Source of the DNA: Thiobacillus denitrificans
Lineage (GTDB): Bacteria > Pseudomonadota > Gammaproteobacteria > Burkholderiales > Thiobacillaceae
Assembly: GCA_020725005.1 (NCBI GenBank)
Contig: DYFW01000017.1
Location: 1-33,103, forward strand
Length of the DNA: 33,103 nucleotides
Reading direction: 5' to 3'
The number at the start of each line of letters is the position of its first letter. Position 1 is the stretch's first letter. A model generated the notes under the pieces. That model saw nothing but the letters and a program-made list of their open reading frames with translations, did not search any database and had not been told where the DNA came from. Below are positions 16,105 through 25,011 of this stretch, in pieces. The translations under genes and the position numbers were made by a program.

Positions 16105-16826
16105 TGCATCCGACCGAACCGCCGTTCCAGCGCATCCAGTTCTACCTGACCGCGCACTACGACTGCAGCTACCTGCCGGGTCGGCGCGCGCGTTCGCAGG
16201 TCGCCACGCCCACCCACCTGATCGACGCCGAGGCCTACAGCGCGCTCATCCGCGCCGGCTTCCGCCGCAGCGGCCAGTTCACCTACCGGCCGCACTGCGA
16301 GCAATGCCGCGCCTGCGTGCCGGTGCGCGTCGAAATCGCAGGCTTCGTGCCCAACCGCACCCAGCGCCGCGTGCTCAAGCGCAACCGGCATCTCGACGCG
16401 CGCTTCCTGCCGCTCGACTTCAGGGACGAGCACTACCGGCTTTATCGCGACTACCTCGGCAGCCGCCACGCCGGCGGCGGCATGGATCGCGACGGCCCCG
16501 ACCAGTACACGCAGTTCCTGCTGTCGTCGAATGTCGATACGGTGCTGGTCGAGTTTCGCGACGGCGACGCGCTGGTCATGGTGGCGGTGATCGACCAGGT
16601 CGCGGATGGCCTCTCCGCCGTCTACACCTTCTTCGACCCCGCGCGCGACCGCGCCAGCCTCGGCGTCTACGGCGTGCTGTGGCAGATCGAACTGGCGAGG
16701 CGGCTCGAACTGCCGTACCTCTATCTCGGTTACTGGATCGCCGACAGCCGCAAGATGGCCTACAAGCAGCAGTACGCGCCGTTGCAGGGCCTGGTCGACG
16801 GCGTGTGGCGCCCGCTCGCGGCATGA
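16104..16826 (+). CDS. bpt: aspartate/glutamate leucyltransferase (arginyltransferase family)
   Basis: Transfers Leu from Leu-tRNA onto proteins with N-terminal Asp or Glu, feeding the same N-degron pathway as Aat. The 240-residue protein shows the ATE N-terminal domain ([20 protein letters not shown], then [20 protein letters not shown] with its Cys cluster), the basic QRRVLKRN and the C-terminal [19 protein letters not shown]. The ATG overlaps the aat stop (TGATG), so the two transferases are made together. Confidence 0.95.
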   Translation: MHPTEPPFQRIQFYLTAHYDCSYLPGRRARSQVATPTHLIDAEAYSALIRAGFRRSGQFTYRPHCEQCRACVPVRVEIAGFVPNRTQRRVLKRNRHLDARFLPLDFRDEHYRLYRDYLGSRHAGGGMDRDGPDQYTQFLLSSNVDTVLVEFRDGDALVMVAVIDQVADGLSAVYTFFDPARDRASLGVYGVLWQIELARRLELPYLYLGYWIADSRKMAYKQQYAPLQGLVDGVWRPLAA

Positions 16827-17665
16827 AGGCCGTCCTGCTGCTCACCCTGCTGCTCGCCCTGCCGGGCTGCGCGCTCACCGTGAGCCACCCGCGCGCGCTG
16901 ACGCCGCTGGAAAACTTCGCGCCGCTCGCCGCGGACGGCCGCGTGTGGGTCGAGCCCGGCTTCGAGGCCTACGGCGCGCGCGTCGCGGCGGCGCTGCCCG
17001 CGGCGATCGCGAAGGTCGAGGCCGCGCATTACCTTCCTTTCGCACGCCCGCCGCGCGTGTACGTGTGCGGCAGCGACGAATGCTTCAAGCGTTACGTGCT
17101 GACGCCGAAACTCTCCGCCGCGGTGATTCCCGACAACCGCCTGATTCTCTCGCCCAACCTCGACGGCCGCGAGAAGCACCGCCTGCCGGCGTTGCTCACG
17201 CACGAACTCGCGCATCTGCACCTGGGGCAGCGCATCGGCCACTATCACAGCACGCTGCCGGTGTGGTTCCACGAAGGCTGGGCCTCGCTCACCGCCGACG
17301 GCGGCGGCGCCGAGTACAGCAGTGACGACAAGGCATTCGAGGCGATCCGCAGGGGCCGGCGCATCGACCTCGGCCTGCGCGACACGCCCGACCGCCGCCA
17401 TCGCGCGTCCGCCTTCGGCCTCGACATCCACGTCTTCTACCGCCAGGCGATGCTGCTCGTCGGCTGGCTCAAGGCGCAGGACGAAGCGCGCTTCCGCGAG
17501 CTGGTGCTGGCGGTGCAGGACAACACCGATTTCGGCATCGCCTTTTCCAGTGTCTACGGCGAATCCCCTGCGTCACGGCTGGCCGGGTTCTTCGACGGCG
17601 CGCCGAACCTGGCCGTGGCTTCCGACGATCCGCCGCCCACCCTTGCCGCGCCCGCGCGGCCCTGA
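16823..17665 (+). CDS. putative lipoprotein metallopeptidase (HExxH, peptidase MA-like)
   Basis: A 280-residue envelope protein. A lipoprotein signal (LLLALPGC, C16) leads to a domain with the zinc motif [10 protein letters not shown] (about residue 126) and, some 20 residues later, [10 protein letters not shown], whose Glu would be the third ligand, as in gluzincins of the peptidase MA group. [13 protein letters not shown] holds two Cys that may form a disulfide. ATG 16823 overlaps the bpt stop (ATGA). Substrate is unknown; coupling to the N-degron genes is suggestive, but it acts on the other side of the membrane. Confidence 0.75.
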   Translation: MKAVLLLTLLLALPGCALTVSHPRALTPLENFAPLAADGRVWVEPGFEAYGARVAAALPAAIAKVEAAHYLPFARPPRVYVCGSDECFKRYVLTPKLSAAVIPDNRLILSPNLDGREKHRLPALLTHELAHLHLGQRIGHYHSTLPVWFHEGWASLTADGGGAEYSSDDKAFEAIRRGRRIDLGLRDTPDRRHRASAFGLDIHVFYRQAMLLVGWLKAQDEARFRELVLAVQDNTDFGIAFSSVYGESPASRLAGFFDGAPNLAVASDDPPPTLAAPARP

Positions 17666-17674
17666 GTTCCCCGC

Positions 17675-18469
17675 ATGAAACCCTACCTCGACCTGATGCG
17701 CCACGTGCTCGAGCACGGCGCGAAAAAAGACGACCGCACCGGCACCGGCACGCTCTCGGTGTTCGGCTGGCAGATGCGCTACAACCTGGCAGAAGGCTTC
17801 CCGCTCGTCACCACCAAGAAATGCCACGTCCGATCGATCATCCACGAACTGCTGTGGTTCCTGCGGGGCGACACCAACATCAAATACCTCAAGGAAAACG
17901 GGGTCAGCATCTGGGACGAGTGGGCCGACGAAAACGGCGACCTCGGCCCGGTATACGGCCACCAGTGGCGCTCGTGGCCCACGCCCGACGGCGGCAGCAT
18001 CGACCAGATCAGCGAGGCGGTGAAGACGCTCAAGACCAATCCCGACTCGCGGCGCATCATCGTCTCGGCCTGGAACGTCGCGGACCTCGACAAGATGGCG
18101 CTGGCGCCGTGTCACGCGTTCTTCCAGTTCTACGTCGCCGACGGCAAGTTGAGCTGCCAGCTCTACCAGCGCAGCGCCGACATCTTCCTTGGCGTGCCGT
18201 TCAACATCGCGAGCTATGCGCTCTTGACGCTGATGATGGCGCAGGTGACGGGATTGAAGCCCGGCGACTTCGTCCACACCCTGGGCGACGCGCACCTGTA
18301 TCTGAACCACCTCGAGCAGGCACGCGAACAACTCTCGCGCGAGCCGCGGGGGCTACCGACGATGCGGCTGAATCCGGACGTGAAGGATATCTTTGGTTTC
18401 CGCTACGAGGATTTCACGCTCGAAGGCTACGATCCGCACCCCCCGATCAAGGCGCCGGTGGCGGTATGA
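17675..18469 (+). CDS. thyA: thymidylate synthase
   Basis: Methylates dUMP to dTMP using methylene-tetrahydrofolate, producing dihydrofolate. The 264-residue length equals the E. coli-type enzyme. Visible motifs are [15 protein letters not shown], the active-site Cys in [12 protein letters not shown] (about residue 146), [21 protein letters not shown] and the C-terminal [12 protein letters not shown]. It lies 9 bases after the metallopeptidase stop and overlaps folA, which recycles its dihydrofolate product. Confidence 0.98.
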   Translation: MKPYLDLMRHVLEHGAKKDDRTGTGTLSVFGWQMRYNLAEGFPLVTTKKCHVRSIIHELLWFLRGDTNIKYLKENGVSIWDEWADENGDLGPVYGHQWRSWPTPDGGSIDQISEAVKTLKTNPDSRRIIVSAWNVADLDKMALAPCHAFFQFYVADGKLSCQLYQRSADIFLGVPFNIASYALLTLMMAQVTGLKPGDFVHTLGDAHLYLNHLEQAREQLSREPRGLPTMRLNPDVKDIFGFRYEDFTLEGYDPHPPIKAPVAV

Positions 18470-19014
18470 ACGCCGCCCACAAACCTCGTGTCAGCGTCAT
18501 CGCCGCGCTGGCGAAGAACCGCGTCATCGGCGTCGAGAACCGCCTGCCGTGGCGGCTGCCGGAGGACCTCGCCCACTTCAAGGCGCTCACGCTCGGCCAT
18601 CCCGTTCTGATGGGGCGCAAGACCTTCGAGTCGCTCGGCCGCCCGCTGCCGGGACGCACCAATGTCGTCATTACCCGCAATCGCGACTACCGGCCGGCGG
18701 GCTGCCTGGTCGCGGATTCGATTCCCGCCGCGATCGCCCTGTGCAGGGACGCCGATGAAGTGTTCTTCATCGGCGGCGCCGAACTCTACGCTCAGGCGAT
18801 TCCGCTGGCCGACCGCCTGTACCTGACCGAGGTCGACATCGACGCGACGGGCGACGCCTGGTTTCCGGACTACGACCGCAGCGCGTTCCGCGAAGTCTCG
18901 CGGGTGCCGTGCACCGGCAGCCAGGGCGAAGCCCTGCGCTTCGATTTCGTCGTGCTGGAGCGTATTGCGAGCGCGCGGCGTGGGGATACGCTCGCAGGGG
19001 CTGGCAATGGATGA
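18466..19014 (+). CDS. folA: dihydrofolate reductase
   Basis: Reduces dihydrofolate to tetrahydrofolate with NADPH. Motifs: [27 protein letters not shown], the NADPH loop [21 protein letters not shown] and [15 protein letters not shown]. At 182 residues it is about 20 longer than usual, because of a C-terminal tail after [12 protein letters not shown] 18466 overlaps the thyA stop (ATGA), and its last 8 bases overlap the next gene. Confidence 0.96.
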   Translation: MNAAHKPRVSVIAALAKNRVIGVENRLPWRLPEDLAHFKALTLGHPVLMGRKTFESLGRPLPGRTNVVITRNRDYRPAGCLVADSIPAAIALCRDADEVFFIGGAELYAQAIPLADRLYLTEVDIDATGDAWFPDYDRSAFREVSRVPCTGSQGEALRFDFVVLERIASARRGDTLAGAGNG

Positions 19015-19837
19015 GCAGCGCAAGACGATGCGGGAGTGGCTGGCCTTCCTGAAAACGGCCAGCGTGCCCGTGCTCGACGAGACGGCGCAGGCGCTGGCAC
19101 GGCTGCGGGCGGACGACGCGCTGCTCGATCCGCGCCATATCGCGCCGGTGGTGATGCGCGATCCGCTCATGACCGCGAAGTTGCTGCGTTACATGCAGAC
19201 GCACAAACACCTCAGCCAGCGCTACGAGTTGATCGACGTCAAGCAGATGCTGCTGATGATCGGCGTTGAGACGTTTTACCGCGAGGTTCCTGCGTCGCCG
19301 ATCGTCGAGGAGATCCTGCACGACGAGCCGCAGGCGCTCGAGCGCTTCCTCCAGGTGGTGAAGCGGGCGCGGCATGCGGCCTACTTCGCCTACGACTGGG
19401 CGATCCAGCTTCGCCAGACGCATCCCGAGGAGGCGCAGATCGCGGCCCTGCTCACCCATGTCTCCGAACTGTTGCTGTTGTGCTTCAATCCGGCCCCCAT
19501 GCTGGAAATACGCCGGCAGATGCTTGCGAATCCCGCCTTGCGCAGCGATCGCGTGCAAAGCCATGTGCTGGGTTTCAGCGGACGGGAAATCCAGCGCGAG
19601 CTGGTCATGGACTGGCACCTGCCCGAGCTGCTCGTCTATCTGCTCGATCCCGCGCACGCGCAGGCCGAGCGGGTGCGGCATGTGCGCCTGGCCGTCAACC
19701 TGGCGCGTCACGCGGCCAACGGCTGGCAGGACGCGGGGCTGCCGCAGGACTACCGCGAGATCGCGAGCCTCCTGCATACCGAGCCGAGAAAGGTCAAGGA
19801 CTGGATCCACGGCAGGCCCATTCCGGAAGCGTGGTGA
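19007..19837 (+). CDS. HDOD-domain protein
   Basis: A 276-residue protein whose first ~200 residues read as an HDOD domain (an HD-GYP-related helical fold without the catalytic HD pair): ALARLRADDALLDPRHIAPVVMRDPLMTAKLLRYM, then VKQMLLMIGVETFYREV. Such proteins usually take part in signalling or stress responses and bind partners rather than cleave c-di-GMP. ATG 19007 has AGGGG 7 bases upstream and overlaps the folA stop by 8 bases. A strong terminator follows. No output domain is attached; the role is unknown. Confidence 0.75.
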   Translation: MDEQRKTMREWLAFLKTASVPVLDETAQALARLRADDALLDPRHIAPVVMRDPLMTAKLLRYMQTHKHLSQRYELIDVKQMLLMIGVETFYREVPASPIVEEILHDEPQALERFLQVVKRARHAAYFAYDWAIQLRQTHPEEAQIAALLTHVSELLLLCFNPAPMLEIRRQMLANPALRSDRVQSHVLGFSGREIQRELVMDWHLPELLVYLLDPAHAQAERVRHVRLAVNLARHAANGWQDAGLPQDYREIASLLHTEPRKVKDWIHGRPIPEAW

Positions 19838-19872
19838 GAGGCGGTCTGGGGTCGCTCCCGCTGGCGCCCAAG

Positions 19873-19899
19873 AAAAAACGGGGCCGCAGCCCCGTTTTT
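19873..19899. terminator. bidirectional terminator between the HDOD gene and fccB
   Basis: The stem CGGGGC/GCCCCG has a CGCA loop and is flanked by an A run on the left and a T run on the right, extending the pairing on both sides. It works in either direction between two convergent genes. Confidence 0.9.
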
Positions 19900-19920
19900 C
19901 TTCTTCAGGCGAAACGCCGT

Positions 19921-21183
19921 TCAGCCCAGCACGTTTGCCCAGATGTTCTTCGCCCACGACTCGTTGTAGGTGAAGTTGAGTTCGTCGCCCTTGGCCGTGG
20001 CGCCGCCTTCGGGCTGGTTGACGTACTCCTTCTTCGCCGGGTCGTAGCGGTAGACGTTGGCCACGTAGCCCGAGGTCGAATCCGAGGTCGCCGAATAGCA
20101 GGTGTTGGCGATGACCGGGATGGGATCGGGCTGGCGGCCGGCGAGGATTTCGACGATGGCGGCGGCGCAGACCTTGGCCTGGTTGGTCGCCATGTGGCCG
20201 GACTTCGGCAGGCCGGACTGCACCGAATCGCCGATGACGTGAACGTTGGGCACGTGCGCCGACTCGAAGGTCGCGAAGTTGACCGTGCACCAGTTGGCAT
20301 TCTTGTCGCGCACGCCGGCGAGCGCGCACAGGTCGCCCGCGCGCTGGCGGGGCACGACGTTCAGCACGTCGGCCTTGATGTCGTCGAAATCGGTGGAGAC
20401 TGTCATCTTGGCGCCATCGACCGCCGTTACCGCATTGCTGGGACGGTAGTCGATCATGCCGGCGTACTTCGTCGTCCAGGCGTCCATGAACAGCGGCTTC
20501 TTGGAGACGATGTCGGCATTGCTGTCGAGCACGATGATCTTGGATTTCGGCTTTGCCTTCGACAGGTAGTTGGCGACCAGCGAAATACGCTCGTAGGGGC
20601 CGGGCGGGCAGCGGTAGGGCGTGCCCGGGATCGCGAGGAGGTAGGTGCCGCCGTCCGGCATGGCTTCGAGCTGTTTTCTCAGCAGCGCCGTCTGGGCGCC
20701 GGCCTTCCAGGCGTGGACGACCTTGCCGGCGGCTTCGGCGTCCTTGTAGCCCTTGATGGTGTCGGTCATCAGTTCGATGCCGGGAGCGATCACCAGGCGG
20801 TCGTAGCCGATGGTCGAGCCGCCGCGGGTGGTGACGGTGCGCTTCTGCGTGTCGATCGCGACGACACTGTCCTTCACCATCTTGATGCCGTGCCTGGGCA
20901 GGTTGTCGTAGCCGTGCGTGATGTCGTCCATCTTCTTCAGGCCGCCGATCACCCAGTTGGAAATCGGGCAGGAGATGAACTTGTCGTTCGGCTCGATCAG
21001 GGTGACGTCGATGTTGGGGCCCCACTGGCGCAGGTACTTGGCGCAGGTGGCGCCGCCGAAGCCGGCACCGACGACGACGACGTGGGGACGGGCACCGCCT
21101 GCGGTGGTGGCGCATCCGCCGAGGGCTGCGGCCGCAGCGCCGGCACCGGAAATTTTCAGGAAATCGCGACGATTCAAAGTCAT
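19921..21183 (-). CDS. fccB: sulfide dehydrogenase (flavocytochrome c) flavoprotein subunit
   Basis: Oxidises sulfide in the periplasm and passes electrons to the cytochrome subunit encoded upstream. The 420-residue precursor has a Tat signal (NRRDFLKISGAGAAAAALGG), the FAD-binding VVVVGAGFGGATCAKYLR, the flavin/substrate segment FISCPISNWVIGG, and two Cys that match the redox disulfide pair of known FccB (YRCPPGPYER and IANTCYSATS). The C-terminal domain ends in NESWAKNIWANVLG. It lies 19 bases after fccA. SoxF is an alternative name for the same family. Confidence 0.93.
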   Translation of the reverse strand: MTLNRRDFLKISGAGAAAAALGGCATTAGGARPHVVVVGAGFGGATCAKYLRQWGPNIDVTLIEPNDKFISCPISNWVIGGLKKMDDITHGYDNLPRHGIKMVKDSVVAIDTQKRTVTTRGGSTIGYDRLVIAPGIELMTDTIKGYKDAEAAGKVVHAWKAGAQTALLRKQLEAMPDGGTYLLAIPGTPYRCPPGPYERISLVANYLSKAKPKSKIIVLDSNADIVSKKPLFMDAWTTKYAGMIDYRPSNAVTAVDGAKMTVSTDFDDIKADVLNVVPRQRAGDLCALAGVRDKNANWCTVNFATFESAHVPNVHVIGDSVQSGLPKSGHMATNQAKVCAAAIVEILAGRQPDPIPVIANTCYSATSDSTSGYVANVYRYDPAKKEYVNQPEGGATAKGDELNFTYNESWAKNIWANVLG

Positions 21184-21202
21184 GTTTGTGTCTCCCTATC
21201 GC

Positions 21203-21508
21203 TTATTTCAGGCTCGCGAAATACGCGCCCAAGGCTTCGTACTCGGCGTCTGTGTAGCCGGCGGCGTGACGCTTCATGATGGTGCCGGGCCGGGCGCCGG
21301 ATTTGAAATCCTTCATCTGCTTGACGAAGTAATCCTTGTTGAGACCGGCGATGCTGGGAATGGCGCCCTGGCTCTTGCCGCCGGGGCCGTGGCACGTCAT
21401 GCAGGTCGCCGCAATGGTCTTGGTGTGGATGTCGGCGGCGCCGGCGAGGCCGGAAAGCGCGAGGCCAATGAAACCGGCCAGGGCGTAGGGTGCTGTGATT
21501 CTGGGCAT
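21203..21508 (-). CDS. fccA: monohaem cytochrome c subunit of sulfide dehydrogenase
   Basis: A 101-residue periplasmic cytochrome that would accept electrons from FccB. A Sec signal (to about residue 24, GLAGAA) precedes one haem site CMTCH and a later Met (GTIMKRH) that may be the sixth ligand. It is small: the diheme FccA of Allochromatium is about twice as long, whereas Chlorobium-type FccA has one haem. GGAG lies 8 bases before the ATG. A palindrome and a -35-like box lie upstream. Confidence 0.88.
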   Translation of the reverse strand: MPRITAPYALAGFIGLALSGLAGAADIHTKTIAATCMTCHGPGGKSQGAIPSIAGLNKDYFVKQMKDFKSGARPGTIMKRHAAGYTDAEYEALGAYFASLK

Positions 21509-21570
21509 TATGTCCTCCAGTGATGGATAACCGAGTACGTGGCGCGGATCATCCGCGTTTTTGTGACATG

Positions 21571-21592
21571 GACTAGTGCGTCCGCACTAGTC
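21571..21592. promoter_or_regulatory. perfect 10-bp palindromic operator candidate before fccA
   Basis: GACTAGTGCG and its exact complement are separated by two bases. The palindrome lies 63-84 bases before the fccA start and right at or just after the likely transcription start, where a repressor would block transcription. Size and symmetry fit a TetR-type or similar dimeric regulator; the regulator is not in the window. Confidence 0.55.
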
Positions 21593-21600
21593 TGTAAATA

Positions 21601-21630
21601 TTATTGCCTTGGTACATAGTGCCCAGTCAA
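21601..21630 (-). promoter_or_regulatory. candidate fccA promoter
   Basis: On the minus strand TTGACT (21625-21630) and CAATAA (21601-21606) are spaced 18 bp. The -35 box is good and the -10 box is poor; AATAAT one base further is an alternative at 19 bp. The palindrome begins 8 bases downstream of the -10. Confidence 0.4.
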
Positions 21631-21798
21631 CAATCAAACGCTTATATTCGAGCTGACCCATCGCCGGAAAGTGCCATGGCGTTCAAAGGGTTTTGGTGGG
21701 TCGGGTGCGCGGCCCCTATGGGGGATTGCGGACTTATGCGGCTCAACCAGGTTTTTTCTCGAGATCGAGAGCGCCTTCCCCGGGAAGGCGCGATGAAC

Positions 21799-21829
21799 AA
21801 AAAAAACGGCGGCCCGTGGCCGCCGTTGC
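21799..21829 (-). terminator. terminator after the 5'-nucleotidase-like gene
   Basis: On the minus strand CGGCGGCC and GGCCGCCG pair around a 3-nt loop and are followed by eight T residues, about 20 bases after the stop codon at 21850. Confidence 0.9.
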
Positions 21830-21849
21830 CGGTCGGGCAGCTCTCGATG

Positions 21850-23742
21850 TCAGGGTTGCGCGCCGCGCAGCGGCTGGACCTCGGGGAAGCCGAAGCGGTA
21901 GGGCGGCAATGAAACGGGGGCGCCGGTTGTCTTGCTTTTCAGCGTGATGCGGTTGAGTACCGGGTCCACGGTCATGTTGGGCTGCGCTTCGATATAACGC
22001 GCGACCACTTCGGTGGCGTCGAGCGGCGTGCCGTCGGTGTCCTTCACGATGGCGATATTCGAGGGCTGGCCGTTGACCACCGTGCAGCCCGGCACGGCGA
22101 TGGTGTTGATGAGGCAGGGATCGGCAGCGTACCAGTACGACGCGTAGCTGTAGAGGCGTGGGCTGCCGTCGGCGTTTCGCAAGGCCAGCGGCTCGCCATG
22201 GACCCGGATGTTGAAGGCGCGGCCGTTGTCGAGCGCGAATGGCGCGGCGCCGCTGGGCGGGCTGTAGGGATCGAAGTCCATGGTCAGGCCGCTGAAGTTG
22301 AACAGCCAGCCCCCGGTCCATTTGGACACGTCCGGGTTGAGCGAACCGTCCGCCGCGTTCTCGATCTGGTTCTTGATCGCCTGGCCGGGCAGGTTGGCCC
22401 TGGCGATCTGCGCGCCGATCGGCATGAAGTGATACAAGTCCTCGAGACTGATGCCGCCCGCTGGGACGTGCGTGCCGTAGCGGAAGCCGCGGATGGAGCC
22501 GACCTGCGCGCCGGTCGCGGCGCGGAAGGCGTCGGTCAGCATGTCGTGCGACGAGCCTTCGATCACTGCCGGCATGTCCTCGCCCGAGAAGTTCGAGCGA
22601 TGCAGGTCCTTGGCGGTGAAGCCGATGAGGGTGTCGATCGGGCGCAGCAGCCGGGTGCCGAAGCGGTTGGTCTTCGGCGAGAAATTCCCGTCGCTGACGA
22701 ACGGCTTGCGCGCTTCCCTCACCTTCTCCGCGATCATCCGGTTTTCGCGGATGTCGTCGAGGATGCGATAACGCTTGAAATCCGACTTCACCACCTTGCC
22801 CTGGCGCACCTTGAGCTTGATGCGGCCGATCTGGGTGCCGTCCTGGCCTTCCTCGACGACCAGGGTCCGGCGGCCGTCCGGCTGCTCGATCACGACCGGT
22901 TCGGCGGTCTCCTCGTGCATGTCGGACGACAGCACGACATCGAGGTCGGGGAATTTCTCGGCCAGGCGCACATTGTTGGCGAGGCCCATTTCCGAGGCCA
23001 GCACCAGTACGTCGACCTGCGGCCGCAGTTCCTGGATCTGCCGGCGCAGTTCCGAATCGACGCCGCCGAACGGGCCGTTGGCGTCGGCGCCGTCCTCGCC
23101 GTTGCGCAGGAAGCACAGCCCGGCGGTCACGCCGCTGCCCACCACCTGCGGGCCGCGGTCGGTGGTGAGGCCAATGACGCCTACGCGCACCTTGCCGGCG
23201 GTGAAGATCTGGTTGGGGTGTGTCGGCCTGCTGCCATTGCGGTCAGGACAGTTGCGGCCATTCGGCAGGCCGGCCGGTGAATAGAACACGTTCGCGGCGA
23301 CGGTTTTCCAGTTGGCGCGGTCGGGATGCGTGCTGTCCTTGCCGAACAGTTCCTCGAAGCGGGTCTTGCCGTAGACGAATTCCCAATTGCCCGGCGCGAA
23401 GGCGGTGATGCCGAACTGGTTGAGGATGTCGATGATCGCCTTGCCTTCGGTATAGAGCACTTCGGCGCCGCCCTGGATGGTGTCGCCGGTGTGGATCAAC
23501 AGCGCCTTGGGATCCTCTTTGCGCAATTCCCGGATCTTGGTGTAGAGGCGGGCCAGCCCGCCTTCGCGGCTGTGGCCGACGTGGTCGCTGCGCACGTTGG
23601 CGCGCGGGATCAGGTGTCCGTGAAAATCGCCGGTGTGGATGATCGTGACGTCGCCGTCGCCTGCGTGCACGGTCGTGGCAGAAACTGCACCGAGGATCGC
23701 GCCGGCCAGCAGCGCGCGCTTGAATGGGACTGCTTGTTTCAT
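21850..23742 (-). CDS. SoxB/5'-nucleotidase-like periplasmic metallophosphoesterase, altered active site
   Basis: A 630-residue precursor with a signal peptide (cleavage after about HA27). The N-terminal metallophosphoesterase domain keeps HTGDFHGH (D39, H41), HTGD (D87) and N119, but the usual GNHE is GNWE (W120), the usual SHxG is SEMG (about residue 250) and the usual GHTH is SDMH (about 275). The C-terminal 5'-nucleotidase domain (from about 370, with IEGSSHDMLTDAFR and later GGWLFNFSGL) is present. It resembles SoxB and UshA-type proteins, both of this superfamily. A role in sulfur oxidation is inferred from fccAB downstream. AGGGGGG precedes the ATG. Confidence 0.75.
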   Translation of the reverse strand: MKQAVPFKRALLAGAILGAVSATTVHAGDGDVTIIHTGDFHGHLIPRANVRSDHVGHSREGGLARLYTKIRELRKEDPKALLIHTGDTIQGGAEVLYTEGKAIIDILNQFGITAFAPGNWEFVYGKTRFEELFGKDSTHPDRANWKTVAANVFYSPAGLPNGRNCPDRNGSRPTHPNQIFTAGKVRVGVIGLTTDRGPQVVGSGVTAGLCFLRNGEDGADANGPFGGVDSELRRQIQELRPQVDVLVLASEMGLANNVRLAEKFPDLDVVLSSDMHEETAEPVVIEQPDGRRTLVVEEGQDGTQIGRIKLKVRQGKVVKSDFKRYRILDDIRENRMIAEKVREARKPFVSDGNFSPKTNRFGTRLLRPIDTLIGFTAKDLHRSNFSGEDMPAVIEGSSHDMLTDAFRAATGAQVGSIRGFRYGTHVPAGGISLEDLYHFMPIGAQIARANLPGQAIKNQIENAADGSLNPDVSKWTGGWLFNFSGLTMDFDPYSPPSGAAPFALDNGRAFNIRVHGEPLALRNADGSPRLYSYASYWYAADPCLINTIAVPGCTVVNGQPSNIAIVKDTDGTPLDATEVVARYIEAQPNMTVDPVLNRITLKSKTTGAPVSLPPYRFGFPEVQPLRGAQP

Positions 23743-23907
23743 TTACCGCCCCCCCTGGAAATGTTGGAATCGACGCGTCCGCATGACGCAGCCTGAAGAC
23801 GGCGGGGCGAGGGCTTTTATTCCGCGGGAACAGTGCAAACCGCCGGGTTTCCCGGAAAAGGAAGGTGACGGCGGGGGGCTCGCATGCGCGCCCGGCGGGC
23901 GCCGGGT

Positions 23908-25011
23908 CTATTTTTTCGCGCCCAGCGCCTGCGCGCGTCGCGCCGAATCCGCCTGCGCGCGCCCGGCGCCTTCCGCGTCGAAGTCGGCGCTCACCCAGCC
24001 GCCCAGGTTCTCGAGCGCGATCTGGCCGAGCGCCTCGATCCAGCGCGGATGCTCGTTCAACGCGGGGAGGTAGCGGAAGTCCTTGCCGCCGGCGGTGAGG
24101 AAGGTTTCGCGCCCTTCCATGGCGAGTTCCTCCAGCGTTTCGAGGCAGTCGGCGGTGAAGCCCGGCGCGACGACCTGGACGCTGCCGACGCCTTCGCGGC
24201 CGAGTGCGTCGAGTGTCTTGTCGGTGTAGGGCTGCAGCCATTCGGCGCGGCCGAAGCGCGACTGGAAGGTGAGGCGATATTGCTTCGCGTCGAGTCCGAG
24301 CGCCTCGGCCAGCAGGCGTCCGGTCTTCTGGCACTCGCAGTGGTAGGGGTCGCCTTTCTCCAGCGTGTAGCGCGGCACGCCGTGGAAGCTCATCACCAGC
24401 ACGTCCGGGCGCCCGTGCATCTGCCACTGGTCGCGGATGTTGGCGGCGAGCGCGTGGATGTAGGCCGGGTGGTCGTGGTAGTGCTTGACCGTGCGCAGCG
24501 CCGGCGCGTTGCGCGTCTGGCGCAGCCAGTCGCATACGGCGTCGAACGCGGTGGCGGTACTCGATGCGGCGTATTGCGGATACGCCGGCAGGACGAGGAG
24601 GCGCTCGCAGCCGGCCACCTTCATTCGCGCGAGCGTGTCGGGGATGGAAGGGTTGCCGTAGCGCATCGCGTACTCGACCAGGAAGGGCGTGGCGATTTTC
24701 TCGCCCAGCCAGCCCTTCAGGAGCTTGGCCTGTTTTTCCGTGTGCACCTTCAAGGGCGACCCTTCGGCGGTCCAGATCGACGCGTACTTCGCTGCGGATT
24801 TCTTCGGCCGCGTGTTGAGGATGATGCCGTTGAGGATCGGCCACCAGAGCGCGCGCGGAATCTCGACCACGCGCGGGTCGGACAGGAACTGCCTGAGGTA
24901 GGGGCGCAGCGCCTGCGGCGTCGGCGCCTCGGGCGTGCCGAGGTTGACCAGCAGGATGCCGGTTTTCGCCTGCTGGCCATGGGTGTATTCGGGTTCCTTG
25001 AGATAGGGCAT
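23908..25011 (-). CDS. hemH: ferrochelatase
   Basis: Inserts Fe2+ into protoporphyrin IX, the last step of haem synthesis. The 367-residue protein has [23 protein letters not shown], the catalytic His in [42 protein letters not shown] and the catalytic Glu in [20 protein letters not shown] 25011 overlaps the hrcA stop (TGATG); the longer open frame is Arg-rich shadow of hrcA. Haem demand in this window is high (cytochromes, cbb3 assembly). Confidence 0.97.
   Translation of the reverse strand: MPYLKEPEYTHGQQAKTGILLVNLGTPEAPTPQALRPYLRQFLSDPRVVEIPRALWWPILNGIILNTRPKKSAAKYASIWTAEGSPLKVHTEKQAKLLKGWLGEKIATPFLVEYAMRYGNPSIPDTLARMKVAGCERLLVLPAYPQYAASSTATAFDAVCDWLRQTRNAPALRTVKHYHDHPAYIHALAANIRDQWQMHGRPDVLVMSFHGVPRYTLEKGDPYHCECQKTGRLLAEALGLDAKQYRLTFQSRFGRAEWLQPYTDKTLDALGREGVGSVQVVAPGFTADCLETLEELAMEGRETFLTAGGKDFRYLPALNEHPRWIEALGQIALENLGGWVSADFDAEGAGRAQADSARRAQALGAKK

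Larger units (their letters stand above)
21509..21849. other. intergenic region upstream of fccA, 341 bp
   Basis: The stretch holds the fccA promoter candidate and palindrome (21571-21630), a 10-bp inverted repeat GCGCCTTCCC/GGGAAGGCGC (21771-21791) and the terminator of the upstream nucleotidase-like gene. An open frame on the plus strand (21604-21912) has no start or coding character. The middle part (21650-21765) shows nothing I can name. Confidence 0.55.

Noticed and set aside
18767-21115. A 782-codon minus-strand frame across fccB, the HDOD gene and folA
   Set aside because: It runs antisense to two well-supported genes and through a bidirectional terminator, and its sequence is low-complexity Arg/His-rich.
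21604-21912. Possible small plus-strand gene in the fccA upstream region
   Set aside because: It starts with TTG without a ribosome-binding site, crosses a terminator and overlaps the 3' end of the SoxB-like gene.
23743-23907. GC-rich hairpin after hemH (CCCGGC/GCCGGG) as a terminator
   Set aside because: The short stem has no T run on either strand.
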